From the NCBI RefSeq assembly GCF_023147505.1, contig NZ_JAHXPB010000001.1, positions 310,001 to 374,000 of the forward strand: a DNA stretch of 64,000 nucleotides, written 5' to 3'. The translations under genes were made by a program, and so were the position numbers. The notes under the pieces are model-generated. The model was given only the letters and a program-made list of their open reading frames with translations, ran no database searches and had not been told where the DNA came from. How positions within the stretch are numbered: the stretch's first letter is position 1; every line of letters begins with the position of its first letter. Positions 32,241 to 42,051 of this stretch are shown one piece after another. The DNA comes from Brevundimonas sp. EYE_349. Its GTDB lineage: Bacteria > Pseudomonadota > Alphaproteobacteria > Caulobacterales > Caulobacteraceae.

Positions 32241-33310
32241 TGGACGGTTTCTCCCACGGGGGCGGCGGCCTTGGCGTGATCGAACACGGCGTCCAGCTTG
32301 CCCAGGTTGTCCCCCACCTTGCTCATATAGTCGCTGCGGGCCAGATCGACAGCGATGCGGATGGCGTTGCCGAACCCCTTGGCGTCCGCGCCGCCGTGGC
32401 TTTTCACCACGATGCCGTTCAGACCCAGCAAGGGACCGCCGTTGATGGCGCTGGGGTCGATCTTCTGACGCATCTTCTTCAGGGCCGGCATGGCGATGGC
32501 GGCGCCCAGCTTTGACTGCAGATTTGAAGTCAGGGCTTCTTTCAGCAGGGCCGAAATATAGCGAGCCGTGCCCTCGGCGGTCTTCAGGGCGATGTTGCCG
32601 GTGAAGCCGTCGGTGACAACAACATCCACCGTGCCCTTGGCGATGTCGTCGCCCTCGACGAAGCCATGATAGTTCAGGTCGAACGGGCCATCGCGCAGGA
32701 TAGCATGCGCCTCCTTGACCTGTTCATTGCCCTTCATGTCCTCGGAGCCGACATTCAGCAGGCCGATGGTCGGGCGCGCCACCCCGCGCACCGCCGCCTG
32801 GAAGGCCTCGCCCATGATGGCGAACTCGATCAACTGCTCCGCGTCGCTGCCGATGTTGGCGCCCACGTCCAGAACGGCGGTATGCCCCTTGAAGGTCGGC
32901 CAGCTCGCGACGATAGCCGGCCGTTCCAGGCCGGGCGCGGACATCCGCAGGATCAGCTTGGCGATGGCCATCAAGGCGCCGGTGTTGCCGGCCGAGACCA
33001 CGCCACCCGCCTCGCCCGTCTTCACGGCCTCGATGGCGTTCCACAGGCTGGAGCCCTTGCCGCGCCGCATCGCCTGGGCCGGCTTCTCGTCCATAGCCAC
33101 GACCTTTTCGGTGTGTCGGATGTCGATGATGTCGGCCGCCAGGTTGCAGCGGGCCAGCTGCGCCCGGATCTGGGTCTCGTCGCCATGCAGCAGGAACCGC
33201 ACGCCCTCGCCATTGTGGGCGGAGAGGTAACTGCTGATGCCGGGAACGACGACGGACGGCCCGTGATCGCCGCCCATGGCGTCAAGCGAGATCGTAACTG
33301 GGGTGGGCAA
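32237..33310 (-). CDS. plsX: phosphate acyltransferase PlsX
   Basis: A 357-residue enzyme that makes acyl-phosphate from acyl-ACP for PlsY in phospholipid synthesis. ISLDAMGGDHGPSVVV is the family N-terminus; GANIGSDAEQLIEFA and DVVVTDGFTGNIALK follow. The only usable start is TTG 33310, preceded by ACGAGG at 5 nt. It is coupled to fabH. The 118-bp gap to the DUF177 gene probably holds its promoter; no rpmF is present between them, unlike in many other bacteria. Confidence 0.94.
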   Translation of the reverse strand: MPTPVTISLDAMGGDHGPSVVVPGISSYLSAHNGEGVRFLLHGDETQIRAQLARCNLAADIIDIRHTEKVVAMDEKPAQAMRRGKGSSLWNAIEAVKTGEAGGVVSAGNTGALMAIAKLILRMSAPGLERPAIVASWPTFKGHTAVLDVGANIGSDAEQLIEFAIMGEAFQAAVRGVARPTIGLLNVGSEDMKGNEQVKEAHAILRDGPFDLNYHGFVEGDDIAKGTVDVVVTDGFTGNIALKTAEGTARYISALLKEALTSNLQSKLGAAIAMPALKKMRQKIDPSAINGGPLLGLNGIVVKSHGGADAKGFGNAIRIAVDLARSDYMSKVGDNLGKLDAVFDHAKAAAPVGETVQ

Positions 33311-33428
33311 ATGGACCTCGTGTGGCCGCGTCGTCTTGTCGCGCGACGCTTTCAGATTGGGCGCTGGACGATAGCGCCGACGCCGGGGGATGCAACCACC
33401 CGGTCCCTACGTCAACCTCGGCCCCGCC

Positions 33429-33947
33429 TCAGGCCGGATCTTCGCGATCCTTCAAGGCCTTCAGAGCGGCGAACGGCGAGATTTCACTGGGTTCTTCCGG
33501 TTGCACGAACTCCGCGCCCGGCTTGCGGGGGAACGGGTCCAGCGACAGCACCAACTGTTCGACGGCGTACTGGCCCAGGTCGATCTTGCCATCCTCGATC
33601 AGGTCGGCGCCCTCCTCGTCCAGCGTGATCTCGATCTCGTCGGTTTCCTCGGCCGCCGCCTCGGCCATCTGGATCGAGAAGCGTCGGTCAACATCGACCG
33701 GCAGCGGCTCCAGCGTCAGACCGCAGGTCTGGACGGCGTGGGCGACGACCCGGCCCCTCATCGTCCATTCGCTGGTGGAAGGCGTGGGCTTTATCTCCAG
33801 ATCGACGATGAAATCCTCAAGCCGCTGCAGATCCAGGGATTGAGCGATTCGTTTGCGGGTGTCGGCGTCCGGTTCCAGCCGACGGCTCAGGCCGGCGCCG
33901 ATCTGATTGATGCGAACCACGTCGCTGAAAGGCTGCGTCATGCTCAT
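33429..33947 (-). CDS. DUF177 (YceD) domain protein
   Basis: A 172-residue DUF177/YceD-family protein. The core RGRVVAHAVQTCGLTLEPLP (the region around 73-92) is the alphaproteobacterial version, with one Cys in place of the usual Cys pair; the tail EFVQPEEPSEISPFAAL is conserved. YceD relatives have been linked to 23S rRNA/ribosome synthesis. ATG 33947 is 4 nt after the stop of the upstream chaperone gene. An ATG at 33941 would also serve. Confidence 0.85.
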   Translation of the reverse strand: MSMTQPFSDVVRINQIGAGLSRRLEPDADTRKRIAQSLDLQRLEDFIVDLEIKPTPSTSEWTMRGRVVAHAVQTCGLTLEPLPVDVDRRFSIQMAEAAAEETDEIEITLDEEGADLIEDGKIDLGQYAVEQLVLSLDPFPRKPGAEFVQPEEPSEISPFAALKALKDREDPA

Positions 33948-33951
33948 CTCG

Positions 33952-34476
33952 TTAAACCTCGGCCCAGGCTGGCGTCGCCAGCACGGTCTTGTAATCTTGT
34001 GCGCCCAGCGCCGACCGGCTGGCCAGGGCGTAGTCCGCCAAGGCGGCGGCGTGATCAGCTTGCGTCTCCGCATAAACGTTGCGGGCCATGGCCTCGGCCA
34101 AGGTCGTGGCGTCGCCGGCCCTTAGCGGCGCCTCATAGGCGTTCATGCGGCCATAGACCGCTTCGCCCAGCTTACGCATCTTCTTGCCCACCGAGACGTC
34201 GCCCACGCCTTCCTCGCGCAACGCATTATCCAGCGCTGATACATAGACGTCGAATACCGCCTGGGCCGCGTCGCGTCCTTGGGCCGTGTCTTCATCGCGC
34301 AAGCGCAGCACCAGCAGCAGCACGTGCAACGTATAAAGCTCGAATCGGGCGTCTATGCGGTCGGCGACGCCCAACCGCGTGTAAAAGACGGGATTTCGCG
34401 CCTGAGACACGGCCTTGGCGTAAAGATCGTCGCCGATGCGCGGCCCAGATCTGGGTTTGAACAGGTTTTTCAGCAT
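33952..34476 (-). CDS. ubiquinol-cytochrome c chaperone family protein
   Basis: A 174-residue protein of the CBP3/UQCC1 family, which assists assembly of cytochrome b in the bc1 complex. Helical throughout; NPVFYTRLGVADRIDARFELY and FDVYVSALDNALREEGVGDV are typical. Start ATG 34476. Operon with DUF177, 4 nt apart; this pairing is standard in Caulobacterales and Rhodobacterales. It faces away from bamE. Confidence 0.86.
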   Translation of the reverse strand: MLKNLFKPRSGPRIGDDLYAKAVSQARNPVFYTRLGVADRIDARFELYTLHVLLLVLRLRDEDTAQGRDAAQAVFDVYVSALDNALREEGVGDVSVGKKMRKLGEAVYGRMNAYEAPLRAGDATTLAEAMARNVYAETQADHAAALADYALASRSALGAQDYKTVLATPAWAEV

Positions 34477-34567
34477 GGGTTCCTACGGCCCCTTTTCCGC
34501 CGCGCCGTTGAACTAGGACGCAGGTCCGTCTAGGTCAAAGACCTTGTTCTCTCGCAGGCGCCCGACC

Positions 34568-35047
34568 ATGTCCCGTTTCGTCCCGCTTCTCGCCGCCGTT
34601 TCGCTGGCCGGTTTCAGCGCCGCCTGCGCGCCCGTTATCGGCTCCAACGGCTTCCAGGCCATCGACGCCAAGCCCCAGGACGTGGTCGCCGGGACCGACA
34701 CCAAGGAGACGGTGCTGGCCAAGCTGGGCTCGCCCTCGACCACCTCGACGTTCGAACCTAACCAAGTCTGGTACTACATCAGCCAGACGACCGAGAAATA
34801 CACCTACAACCTGCCCAAGGTCTCCAGCCGCACTGTGACCGAGATCACCTTCGCGCCCGGCGGCGATCAGGTGGCGGCGGTGCGGACCCTGGGTCTGACC
34901 GACGGCGAGGACGTCGCGATGAACCGTAACGAGACCCCGACGCGCGGCCGCTCGCTGACGGTTCTGGAGCAACTGCTCGGCAACGTCGGTCGCGGCCAAT
35001 TGCCCCGCACGGAAGACGACACGCCCGGTCAGCGCCGCCCCGACTAA
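34568..35047 (+). CDS. bamE: outer membrane protein assembly factor BamE
   Basis: A 159-residue SmpA/OmlA lipoprotein, part of the BAM complex. Signal peptide and lipobox FSAAC put the acylated Cys at about residue 20. The SmpA fold follows: DVVAGTDTKETVLAKLGSP and VWYYISQTTEKYTY. ATG 34568 gives the signal peptide a proper length; an upstream in-frame ATG at 34544 would add eight Arg-rich residues. The C-terminal 40 residues are a polar, likely disordered extension. A hairpin terminator follows. Confidence 0.88.
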   Translation: MSRFVPLLAAVSLAGFSAACAPVIGSNGFQAIDAKPQDVVAGTDTKETVLAKLGSPSTTSTFEPNQVWYYISQTTEKYTYNLPKVSSRTVTEITFAPGGDQVAAVRTLGLTDGEDVAMNRNETPTRGRSLTVLEQLLGNVGRGQLPRTEDDTPGQRRPD

Positions 35048-35071
35048 GTTCGCCCGCCTCCAGACAAGCGA

Positions 35072-35099
35072 ACGGCCCGGAGATCGTTCTCCGGGCCGT
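35072..35099. terminator. bidirectional hairpin between bamE and hppA
   Basis: A perfect 12-bp stem, ACGGCCCGGAGA (35072-35083) with TCTCCGGGCCGT (35088-35099), and a TCGT loop. It lies between convergent bamE and hppA stops. T runs on either side are short, so it is a moderately typical intrinsic terminator for both genes. Confidence 0.72.
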
Positions 35100-35117
35100 C
35101 GTTGTTTCGGAACGGCT

Positions 35118-37265
35118 CTAACCGACCGAGCCGCTGGCCAGCATCGCCAGCAGAAGCAGGGCGACGATATTGGTGATTTTGATCATTGGATTGACCGCCG
35201 GGCCGGACGTGTCCTTGTAGGGATCGCCGACCGTATCGCCGGTCACGGCCGCCTTGTGCGCCTCCGACCCCTTACCGTGGACGACGCCGTTCTTGTCGGT
35301 GAAGCCTTCCTCGATCACCTTCTTGGCGTTGTCCCAGGCGCCGCCGCCCGAGGTCATCGAAATGGCCACGAACAGGCCGGTCACGATCACCCCCATCAGC
35401 ATGGCGCCGAGGGCGGCGAAGGCGTTGGCCTTGTCCGAAATGCTCAGCACCGCGACGAACAGAACGATAGGCGACAGCACCGGCAGCAGCGACGGCGCGA
35501 TCATCTCGCGGATCGCCGCCTTGGTCAGGATGTCGACCGCCCGCCCGTATTCCGGTTTGACCTGATAGGTCATGATGCCCGGGTTCTCGCGGAACTGCCG
35601 CCGCACCTCTTCGACCACCGATTCGGCCGCCCGCCCGACCGCCATCATCGACATGCCGCCGAACAGGAAGGGCAGCAGCCCCCCGAACAGCAGACCGACG
35701 ACGACGTACGGATTGGTTAGGTCGAATGCGACCTCCCCCATATTAGCGAAGAACGGATAGTCCGCCGGATTGGCCGAGAAATACTGCAGGTCCGACGTGT
35801 AGGCCGCGAACAGCACCAGCGCGCCGAGACCCGCAGAACCGATGGCGTAGCCCTTGGTCACCGCCTTGGTCGTGTTGCCGACCGCATCCAGCGCATCTGT
35901 CGAATGGCGCACCTCAGCCGGGAGGCCGGCCATCTCGGCGATGCCGCCGGCGTTGTCGGTGACGGGACCGAAGGCGTCCAGCGCCACGATCATCCCCGCC
36001 ACGCCCAGCATGGTCGTTGTGGCGATGGCGATGCCGAACAGGCCCGCCAACTGGAAGCTGACGATGATGCCGACGATGATCGTGAGAGCCGGGAGAGCCG
36101 TGGCCTCCAACGACACCGCCAGACCCTGGATGACATTGGTGCCGTGACCGGAGACCGAGGCGTTGGCCACCGACCGCACCGGCCGGAAGCCCGACCCGGT
36201 GTAGTATTCCGTCACCACCACGATCGCCGCCGTCACTACCAGTCCGACCATGCCGGACCAGAACAGCGCCATGGGCTGGATCTCCAACCCGCTGGCCGTG
36301 ACGATAGGCCCTGTCACCATCTGGTTGATGACCCACCAGACCGCCCCAATCGATAGGACGCCGGTCACGATCAGGCCCTGGTACAGCGCGCCCATGATGT
36401 TGCGGCTCTTGCCCAGTCGCACGAAGACGCTGCCGACGATGGAGGTGACCACGCAGACGGCGCAGATCGCCAGCGGCAGGACCATCATGACATCCACATA
36501 GGGCTGGCCTCGGAAGAAGATGGCGGCCAGCACCATGGTCGCCACCGTCGTCACCGCATAGGTCTCGAACAGGTCGGCAGCCATGCCGGCGCAGTCGCCG
36601 ACGTTGTCACCGACATTGTCGGCGATGGTGGCGGCGTTGCGGGGATCGTCTTCCGGGATGCCCGCCTCGACCTTGCCTACCATGTCGCCGCCGACGTCGG
36701 CGCCCTTGGTGAAGATGCCGCCGCCCAGACGCGCGAAGATGGAGATTAGCGATGCGCCGAAGCCCAACGCCACCAGCCCGTCGATGACGTCGCGTCCGGT
36801 CGACGCCAGCCCCAAATGCTGGGTCAGCACGATATAGTAGCCCGACACCCCGATCAGGGCGCCGCCCGCCACGAACATGCCGGTGATGGCGCCCGATCGG
36901 AACGCCAGGTCCAGCCCCTTTGCCAGACCTTGGGACGCGGCCTGGGCTGTGCGGACATTGGCGCGCACGGATATCAGCATCCCTGCATAACCGGCCGCCC
37001 CGGACAAGAAGGCCCCGATCAGGAAGCCGATGGCGGCATAGACGCCGATCAGAAAATAGGCCGCGATCAGGATCAAGATCCCGACCAGACCGATGGTCAG
37101 ATATTGCCGTTTCAGATAGGCGGAAGCGCCTTCCTGAATGGCCGCTGCGATCTCTCGCATCTTGTCGTTTCCGGTGCTCGCCTTCATCAGCACGGCGGTC
37201 TGAACGGCGCCGTAAAGCACCGCCAGAACGCCCGCCGCGAAGACCAGCGTAAGTGAGTTCGTCAT
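35118..37265 (-). CDS. hppA: K+-independent H+-translocating pyrophosphatase
   Basis: A 715-residue membrane pyrophosphatase with about 16 helices that couples PPi hydrolysis to proton pumping. The substrate site [20 protein letters not shown] is intact, as is [31 protein letters not shown] carries Lys where K+-dependent enzymes have Ala, so it should be K+-independent. Start: ATG 37265 with GGAAA upstream is preferred over ATG 37277. The 261-bp gap upstream carries no clear gene. Confidence 0.95.
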   Translation of the reverse strand: MTNSLTLVFAAGVLAVLYGAVQTAVLMKASTGNDKMREIAAAIQEGASAYLKRQYLTIGLVGILILIAAYFLIGVYAAIGFLIGAFLSGAAGYAGMLISVRANVRTAQAASQGLAKGLDLAFRSGAITGMFVAGGALIGVSGYYIVLTQHLGLASTGRDVIDGLVALGFGASLISIFARLGGGIFTKGADVGGDMVGKVEAGIPEDDPRNAATIADNVGDNVGDCAGMAADLFETYAVTTVATMVLAAIFFRGQPYVDVMMVLPLAICAVCVVTSIVGSVFVRLGKSRNIMGALYQGLIVTGVLSIGAVWWVINQMVTGPIVTASGLEIQPMALFWSGMVGLVVTAAIVVVTEYYTGSGFRPVRSVANASVSGHGTNVIQGLAVSLEATALPALTIIVGIIVSFQLAGLFGIAIATTTMLGVAGMIVALDAFGPVTDNAGGIAEMAGLPAEVRHSTDALDAVGNTTKAVTKGYAIGSAGLGALVLFAAYTSDLQYFSANPADYPFFANMGEVAFDLTNPYVVVGLLFGGLLPFLFGGMSMMAVGRAAESVVEEVRRQFRENPGIMTYQVKPEYGRAVDILTKAAIREMIAPSLLPVLSPIVLFVAVLSISDKANAFAALGAMLMGVIVTGLFVAISMTSGGGAWDNAKKVIEEGFTDKNGVVHGKGSEAHKAAVTGDTVGDPYKDTSGPAVNPMIKITNIVALLLLAMLASGSVG

Positions 37266-37526
37266 TGGCGTTTCCATGCCCTTGCAACCAGGCGCGCAGG
37301 CCATGGGCGGCGGTCGGGCGTTGTCGCCTCTGTCCGCCTTCCGGTCCCCCCGCACGCGGCGAACGCGTCAGTGCGTCCTTTGGGATTTGCATACCAACGG
37401 TGTCACGGCGGGAGTTTCGATGCAATCACACCAGGTGGCCGTGAGAGCGACCCGCTTCAAAACAACCTGAGACCGTTGCCACTTCGCGCAGATCGTGAGA
37501 CCCTTCATGAGAATGAGGTTTTGCAA

Positions 37527-37814
37527 ATGATCTTGAATGTCGCGTTTTTCGTCGCAGCCTTAATGGTTCAAGACCAACCGGCGGCGCCCGCACCGGCTAC
37601 GGCCCAACCCGCGCCCACCACGCAGGCGGCGCCTCAAAGGTCGCGTCGGATCTGCGAAACGCGCGCTCCTACCGGCCGACGGCTGCAGCAGCGCATTTGC
37701 TATACGCCTGAGCAGCACGCGGCGCTTGTCGCGGCGAAGCGCAAGGAAGCGGAAGACGTGGTGGCCGGCGGGAACACCTTAGACGAGGAAGCCAAAATCC
37801 TCGGTGGCATCTAA
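37527..37814 (+). CDS. small exported protein with a Cys pair
   Basis: A 95-residue protein. The N-terminal hydrophobic segment ILNVAFFVAALMV is a likely signal peptide or anchor; a Pro/Ala/Gln-rich linker (18-45) follows, then a basic region with two cysteines 16 residues apart (RRICETRAP and QRICYTPEQ) that could form a disulfide in the periplasm. ATG 37527 has GAGG 9 nt upstream. I recognise no family. The 3' end overlaps the convergent next gene by 4 bp. Confidence 0.65.
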   Translation: MILNVAFFVAALMVQDQPAAPAPATAQPAPTTQAAPQRSRRICETRAPTGRRLQQRICYTPEQHAALVAAKRKEAEDVVAGGNTLDEEAKILGGI

Positions 37815-38239
37815 CGCGGCGTCGGTATCCCTGTCCGGCGACGCGGTGTCTGGCTGAGCACCTGGACACGCCGGATGGAGCCGCGCCCGGAAATCGCGGC
37901 CGAAGCCGAAACAAGGGCGGCGGAAAGGGCGCGTTCATCCAATCGGGTCCAGTCGCCGGGCACGGTGAAGGGCGTGCGATGGGCGGCGCGGACCAGGGCG
38001 TCGCGAAAGAAGGCTTCCTTGGGCTTGATCTGTTCCATCGTCTTGCCGGCGCCCAGTTCCAGTCGAAGCGCGACGAAGACGTAGTTGCGAAGCCGGCCGC
38101 CGTCGATGACCGGTAGGCCCAATCCGGCGATGCTCAAGGACGCAGGCGCGGCAGGTGCGTCGCTGGAGGCGGCGGGGCGCGGCAGGCCGCCTGCAAGGGC
38201 GACGGTCCCGGCGGCTATCAGGGTTCTGCGATCCATCAC
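37811..38239 (-). CDS. exported protein of unknown function
   Basis: A 142-residue protein with a short signal peptide (MDRRTLIAAGTVALAGGLP, RR pair but a weak Tat match). The mature part has VIDGGRLRNYVFVALRLEL and EAFFRDALVRAAHRTPF, which recall a FliL-like or similar small beta domain, but I cannot assign it. The C-terminal tail is Arg-rich. It begins about 40 bp after thiL on the same strand and may be read from the rib-nusB-thiL operon. Confidence 0.62.
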   Translation of the reverse strand: MMDRRTLIAAGTVALAGGLPRPAASSDAPAAPASLSIAGLGLPVIDGGRLRNYVFVALRLELGAGKTMEQIKPKEAFFRDALVRAAHRTPFTVPGDWTRLDERALSAALVSASAAISGRGSIRRVQVLSQTPRRRTGIPTPR

Positions 38240-38278
38240 GACTCTTTAGCCGATGGGCGTTAGGATTCCCTTGCCGCC

Positions 38279-39268
38279 TCAGCCATGGGTCCAGCCGCGA
38301 CGTCTCATTTCGATCGGACGACCGTCGTGGATCGCGGTCAGGCCGGCGCCGGAAGTTACGTCGCCTATTCGCGTCAGTCGGACCAGTCGCTTCTCGGCCT
38401 CGCGACGCAGCGCCTCCTCATGGCGGGGACGGGCGGTGAAGGCGATCTCGTAGTCGTCGCCGCCGCTGGCCAGGTCTTCCAACGACAGTTGAGCATCGAC
38501 GCGGTCGTCGAACCACGCCTGGGCGGCGGCCGACAGCGGCAGAACGTTCAGGTTAAGGGTGACGCCGACGCCGCTGACGTGGGCGATATGGCCCAGGTCC
38601 GCCGCCAGACCATCGGACACATCCACCGATGCCGTCGCGAACTCTCGGATCGCCTGTGCGAAATCCAGGCGCGGCGTCGGCGTCCGGTAGCGGTCGATCA
38701 GAGCCGCGAGACGCACCTCGTCCAGCGACAGTTCACCCCGCGCCGCCCGCAGGCCCAGAAACCCATCGCCGATGGCGCCGGTGACGAAGACCAGATCCCC
38801 CACCTGCGCCCCCGCCCGCGAAACCGCCGCGCCCGCCGACACCCAGCCCAGGGCAGTCAGGGAGAAGCTGGCCGGTCCCGGCGTCCTGACCGTGTCGCCG
38901 CCCAGCAGGGCCACGCCGAACCTGGCCTGATCCTCGGCCAGACCCGCCGCAAAGGCTTCGCGCTCTGGCCAGCCGCAGCGTTCCGGCCAGAAGCAGGACA
39001 GCAGATAGCCGAACGGCTCGGCGCCCTTGGCCGCCAAGTCCGACAGATTCACCCGCAGCAGCTTCCTGGCCACGGTATTCATCGGATCGTCGGGCAGGAA
39101 ATGCACGCCCTCGACCATGGCGTCCTTGGTCAGGACGAGGTCATGGCCGGGACGCGACGGCAACACAGCCACGTCGTCCATAAGCCCCCTCGCCCACTCG
39201 GGATGGGCCAGGGGCCTCAGCAGCCTCTCGATCGTCTCGAACTCGCCCGCGACGTCGAGCGCGGGCAT
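38279..39268 (-). CDS. thiL: thiamine-monophosphate kinase
   Basis: A 329-residue PurM-like kinase that makes thiamine diphosphate, the last step of the pathway. Metal and nucleotide sites: GLMDDVAVLP, LTKDAMVEGVHF, VNLSDLAAKGAEP, VDVSDGLAADLGHI and ASGGDDYEIAF. The ATG shares a base with the nusB stop (TAATG). nusB-thiL coupling is common in proteobacteria. Confidence 0.95.
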   Translation of the reverse strand: MPALDVAGEFETIERLLRPLAHPEWARGLMDDVAVLPSRPGHDLVLTKDAMVEGVHFLPDDPMNTVARKLLRVNLSDLAAKGAEPFGYLLSCFWPERCGWPEREAFAAGLAEDQARFGVALLGGDTVRTPGPASFSLTALGWVSAGAAVSRAGAQVGDLVFVTGAIGDGFLGLRAARGELSLDEVRLAALIDRYRTPTPRLDFAQAIREFATASVDVSDGLAADLGHIAHVSGVGVTLNLNVLPLSAAAQAWFDDRVDAQLSLEDLASGGDDYEIAFTARPRHEEALRREAEKRLVRLTRIGDVTSGAGLTAIHDGRPIEMRRRGWTHG

Positions 39269-39792
39269 TATTTGCGCGTGTCTTTGGCTACGCCGTCCAG
39301 CGCGGCGTTGACGAAGCGCGCCTCGGCGTCGTCGAAGAAGGCCTTGGCCAGCTCGACGTATTCGTCGATCACGACCTCGCGCGGCGTCTCGGGGTGTTTC
39401 ATCAGCTCCCAGGCGCCCGACCGCAGAAGGGCGCGCAGGGTGGCGTCGATCCGCTCCAGCTTCCAGTTGGAGGCCAGGCGCGCCTTGATGGCGGCGTCGA
39501 TATCGCGCTGGCTTTCGATCACGCCGCGCACGATGTCTGCGAAATAGGCCTCGTCGGCCTCGGCCAGGGCCTCGCCCTCGATGTCGGCGTCGAAGCGGAA
39601 GTTGGAGAATTCGGTGATCACCGTCTCCACGCCCTCGCCCGCAAGCTCCATCTGATAGAGCGCCTGCACGGCGGCGAGACGCGACACGGTTCGGGCGCGG
39701 CGCTGTTTGGAGGTCAGATTCGGCTCGGCGCGCTGCCTTTGGGCTTCGGCGAGTTGTTCGAGGACGGCTTTTACGCTGTTCGGTTCAGTCAT
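39268..39792 (-). CDS. nusB: transcription antitermination protein NusB
   Basis: A 174-residue all-helical protein that binds boxA RNA with S10 during rRNA transcription. The N-terminal Arg-rich helix ([21 protein letters not shown]) and the C-terminal [17 protein letters not shown] are diagnostic. About 20 residues of N-terminal extension precede the core. ATG 39792 overlaps the ribH stop (ATGA). Confidence 0.94.
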   Translation of the reverse strand: MTEPNSVKAVLEQLAEAQRQRAEPNLTSKQRRARTVSRLAAVQALYQMELAGEGVETVITEFSNFRFDADIEGEALAEADEAYFADIVRGVIESQRDIDAAIKARLASNWKLERIDATLRALLRSGAWELMKHPETPREVVIDEYVELAKAFFDDAEARFVNAALDGVAKDTRK

Positions 39793-40250
39793 GCGCCGAC
39801 GCCTACGCGCAATCGCTTCTTCAAGGCAATCAGTTCCAGACAGGCTTTCGCCGCCCCGCCCCCCTTATCCCCTTCCGACAACCGCGCCCGATACCAGGCC
39901 TGATCCTCGTCCTCGGTCGTCAGCACGCCGTTGCCAATGGCCAGACCCTTGACCCCCAGGGCCATGATGCCGGCCGCCGACTGATCCGAGACGATCTCGA
40001 AATGATAGGTCTCGCCGCGGATGACCGTGCCGAGCGCGACATAGCCGTCATAGCGTGGCGCGGTCGGGAAGCGTCCCGCCTCTTCGGCCATGGCGATCGC
40101 GGGAGGGATTTCCAGCGCGCCGGGCACGGTGATCACGTCGAAGTCGGCGCCGCGCGCCTTCAGCGTCTCCTTGGCGCCCTCGAGAAGGGCGTCCGCCAGC
40201 TCGTCATAGAACCGAGCCTCAACGATCAGAATACGGGGGGCTTCGCTCAC
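39789..40250 (-). CDS. ribH: 6,7-dimethyl-8-ribityllumazine synthase
   Basis: A 153-residue lumazine synthase that joins the pyrimidine and dihydroxybutanone phosphate. [14 protein letters not shown] and [20 protein letters not shown] (quoted to 20 residues) contain the active-site segments, including the conserved His. GTG start at 40250 overlaps the ribBA stop (GTGA). It ends in coupling with nusB. Confidence 0.95.
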   Translation of the reverse strand: MSEAPRILIVEARFYDELADALLEGAKETLKARGADFDVITVPGALEIPPAIAMAEEAGRFPTAPRYDGYVALGTVIRGETYHFEIVSDQSAAGIMALGVKGLAIGNGVLTTEDEDQAWYRARLSEGDKGGGAAKACLELIALKKRLRVGVGA

Positions 40251-41386
40251 GCCTTGGTCTCTCCATCCATGTCCCGCCAGCCGACGATGCGCAGGCCGTA
40301 GCCTTCCAGCGCGGTTGGTTCGGGTCGGGTCGAACTCATCACGATCATGTCCTTGACGCCCAGGTCCAGCAGGATCTGCGCCCCGACTCCGTAAGCCCGC
40401 AGCGACCGATCCACCGCCGTTGGCCGGTCCGCCCCCGCCAGCCGCTCGGCCAGCGATGTCAGCGACGGGTCGCGCAGGAACACGACCACGCCGGGGCCCT
40501 CATGGTCGGTGATCTGGCGCAGGGCGCTGGGCACATAATCCTGGCGCGCCTCCACGTGACCCAGCAGGTCGCAGGCGAAATCGACCTGATGCATCCGCAC
40601 CAGGGTCGGCTTGGACGGGTCGATCCGGCCGTGGACCAGGGCGACGTGTTCGGCCCCCTCGATGGTGTTCTTGTACAGCATCAGGCGGAACGGTCCGCCG
40701 TGCACACTGTCGAACGGGGTGTCCATAATCCGCTCGACGAAGCGTTCTGTGCGGCGGCGATAGGCGATCAGATCGGCGATGGTGCCGATCTTCAGCCCAT
40801 GCAGTTGGGCGAAGGCCACCAGATCGGGCATCCGCGCCATCTCGCCGTCGTCCTTGATGATCTCGCAGATCACCCCGGCGGGCGTCAGGCCGGCCATGCG
40901 GCTGATGTCCACGGCCGCCTCGGTGTGGCCAGCGCGGACCAAAACGCCGCCATCGCGCGCCACCAGGGGGAAGATGTGGCCGGGTGAGACGATGTCGTCC
41001 ATGCCCTTGGACGCATCGGTCGCCACATGGATGGTGCGCGAGCGGTCGGCGGCGGAGATGCCGGTCGTGACGCCCTCCTTGGCCTCGATGGAGACGGTGA
41101 AGGCCGTCTTCATGCTCTCGCGATTGTCGGCGGCCATCGGCGGAAGGCGCAGTTGCTGCGCCCGCTCGGCCGTCAGGGCCAGGCAGACCAGGCCCCGCGC
41201 CTGGCGGATCATGAAGTTGATCTGGTCCGGCGTGGCGAACTGGGCGGGGATGATGATGTCCCCCTCATTTTCGCGGTCCTCGGCGTCCACCAAGATGTAG
41301 GGACGGCCGTTGCGGGCGTCCTCCAGGATGTCCTCGATCGGACTGATTGGGCTGTCGTTCACATTGGCGGCCGGGACTTGCATCAT
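40247..41386 (-). CDS. ribBA: 3,4-dihydroxy-2-butanone-4-phosphate synthase fused to degenerate GTP cyclohydrolase II domain (RibBX-like)
   Basis: A 379-residue fusion. The N-terminal RibB domain (about 15-215) is intact: [27 protein letters not shown] and [10 protein letters not shown]. The C-terminal domain (about 220-370) has the fold pattern of GTP cyclohydrolase II but not its chemistry: the zinc/catalytic block normally reading like VHSECLTGD...RCDCG is [10 protein letters not shown]...EARQD at 264-283, and the arginine-rich substrate loop is [12 protein letters not shown]. It should be inactive, like RibX. ATG 41386 overlaps the ribE stop and has AGGAG upstream. Confidence 0.9.
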   Translation of the reverse strand: MMQVPAANVNDSPISPIEDILEDARNGRPYILVDAEDRENEGDIIIPAQFATPDQINFMIRQARGLVCLALTAERAQQLRLPPMAADNRESMKTAFTVSIEAKEGVTTGISAADRSRTIHVATDASKGMDDIVSPGHIFPLVARDGGVLVRAGHTEAAVDISRMAGLTPAGVICEIIKDDGEMARMPDLVAFAQLHGLKIGTIADLIAYRRRTERFVERIMDTPFDSVHGGPFRLMLYKNTIEGAEHVALVHGRIDPSKPTLVRMHQVDFACDLLGHVEARQDYVPSALRQITDHEGPGVVVFLRDPSLTSLAERLAGADRPTAVDRSLRAYGVGAQILLDLGVKDMIVMSSTRPEPTALEGYGLRIVGWRDMDGETKA

Positions 41387-41985
41387 GCCGTCTCCTGCCA
41401 CCGCGCGAGGTAACGCGCCAGCATGTCGATCTCCAGATTGACCAGATCGCCGACCTTGAGCTCCCCCAGCGTCGTCACCGCCCAGGTGTGGGGGATGATG
41501 TTCAGCCAGAAGACCTGCCCCTCGACCGCGTTAACGGTCAGGGACACGCCATCAACGGTGATCGAACCCTTGCCGGCGATATAGCGATGCAAAGGGGACG
41601 GAGCCTCGACCCCGATCCGGTGCGATCCGCCCTCCGGCGTGATGGAAACGATGCGTCCCAAGCCGTCGACGTGTCCTGAAACGACATGGCCGCCCATCTC
41701 GTCGCCCAGTTTTGCCGCCCGTTCCAGGTTGACGCTGTCCCCCACGGCCCAGGAGCCAAGCGTGGTCTTGGACAAGGTCTCGTTCGACACCTCGACGGCG
41801 AACCAGCCCCCATTCTCGTCCAAGCCCTTCTCCGTCACAGTCAGGCAGCAGCCCGCATGACTGATGGAGGCGCCCAGGTCTATGCCTGCGGTGTCCCAGG
41901 CCGTCTCGATCTCATAGCGCAGGTCGCGGTCGGTCTCGCGAACGTCGCGGACGCGGCCGATGTCGGTGACGATGCCGGTGAACAT
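41383..41985 (-). CDS. ribE: riboflavin synthase alpha subunit
   Basis: A 200-residue riboflavin synthase with two lumazine-binding halves: MFTGIVTDIGRV with GASISHAGCCLTV in the first, GHVVSGHVDGLGRI with GSITVDGVSLTVN in the second. ATG 41985 starts the universal MFTGIV; the upstream frame is not conserved. A 66-bp gap to the RibD-reductase gene contains a small hairpin (TTTCGG-ACC-CCGAAA, 42000-42014), so a promoter here is possible. Confidence 0.95.
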   Translation of the reverse strand: MFTGIVTDIGRVRDVRETDRDLRYEIETAWDTAGIDLGASISHAGCCLTVTEKGLDENGGWFAVEVSNETLSKTTLGSWAVGDSVNLERAAKLGDEMGGHVVSGHVDGLGRIVSITPEGGSHRIGVEAPSPLHRYIAGKGSITVDGVSLTVNAVEGQVFWLNIIPHTWAVTTLGELKVGDLVNLEIDMLARYLARWQETA

Positions 41986-42051
41986 TTGGCGTTGGCCCCT
42001 TTCGGACCCCGAAAACACAGTCTGAATAGTCTCAATCGTCTGAAATCGACA

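Noticed and set aside
41986..42051. FMN riboswitch in the rib operon
   Set aside because: The gaps near the rib genes are far too short for an RFN element, and no conserved RFN segment is seen; only a 6-bp hairpin lies between ribD-reductase and ribE.
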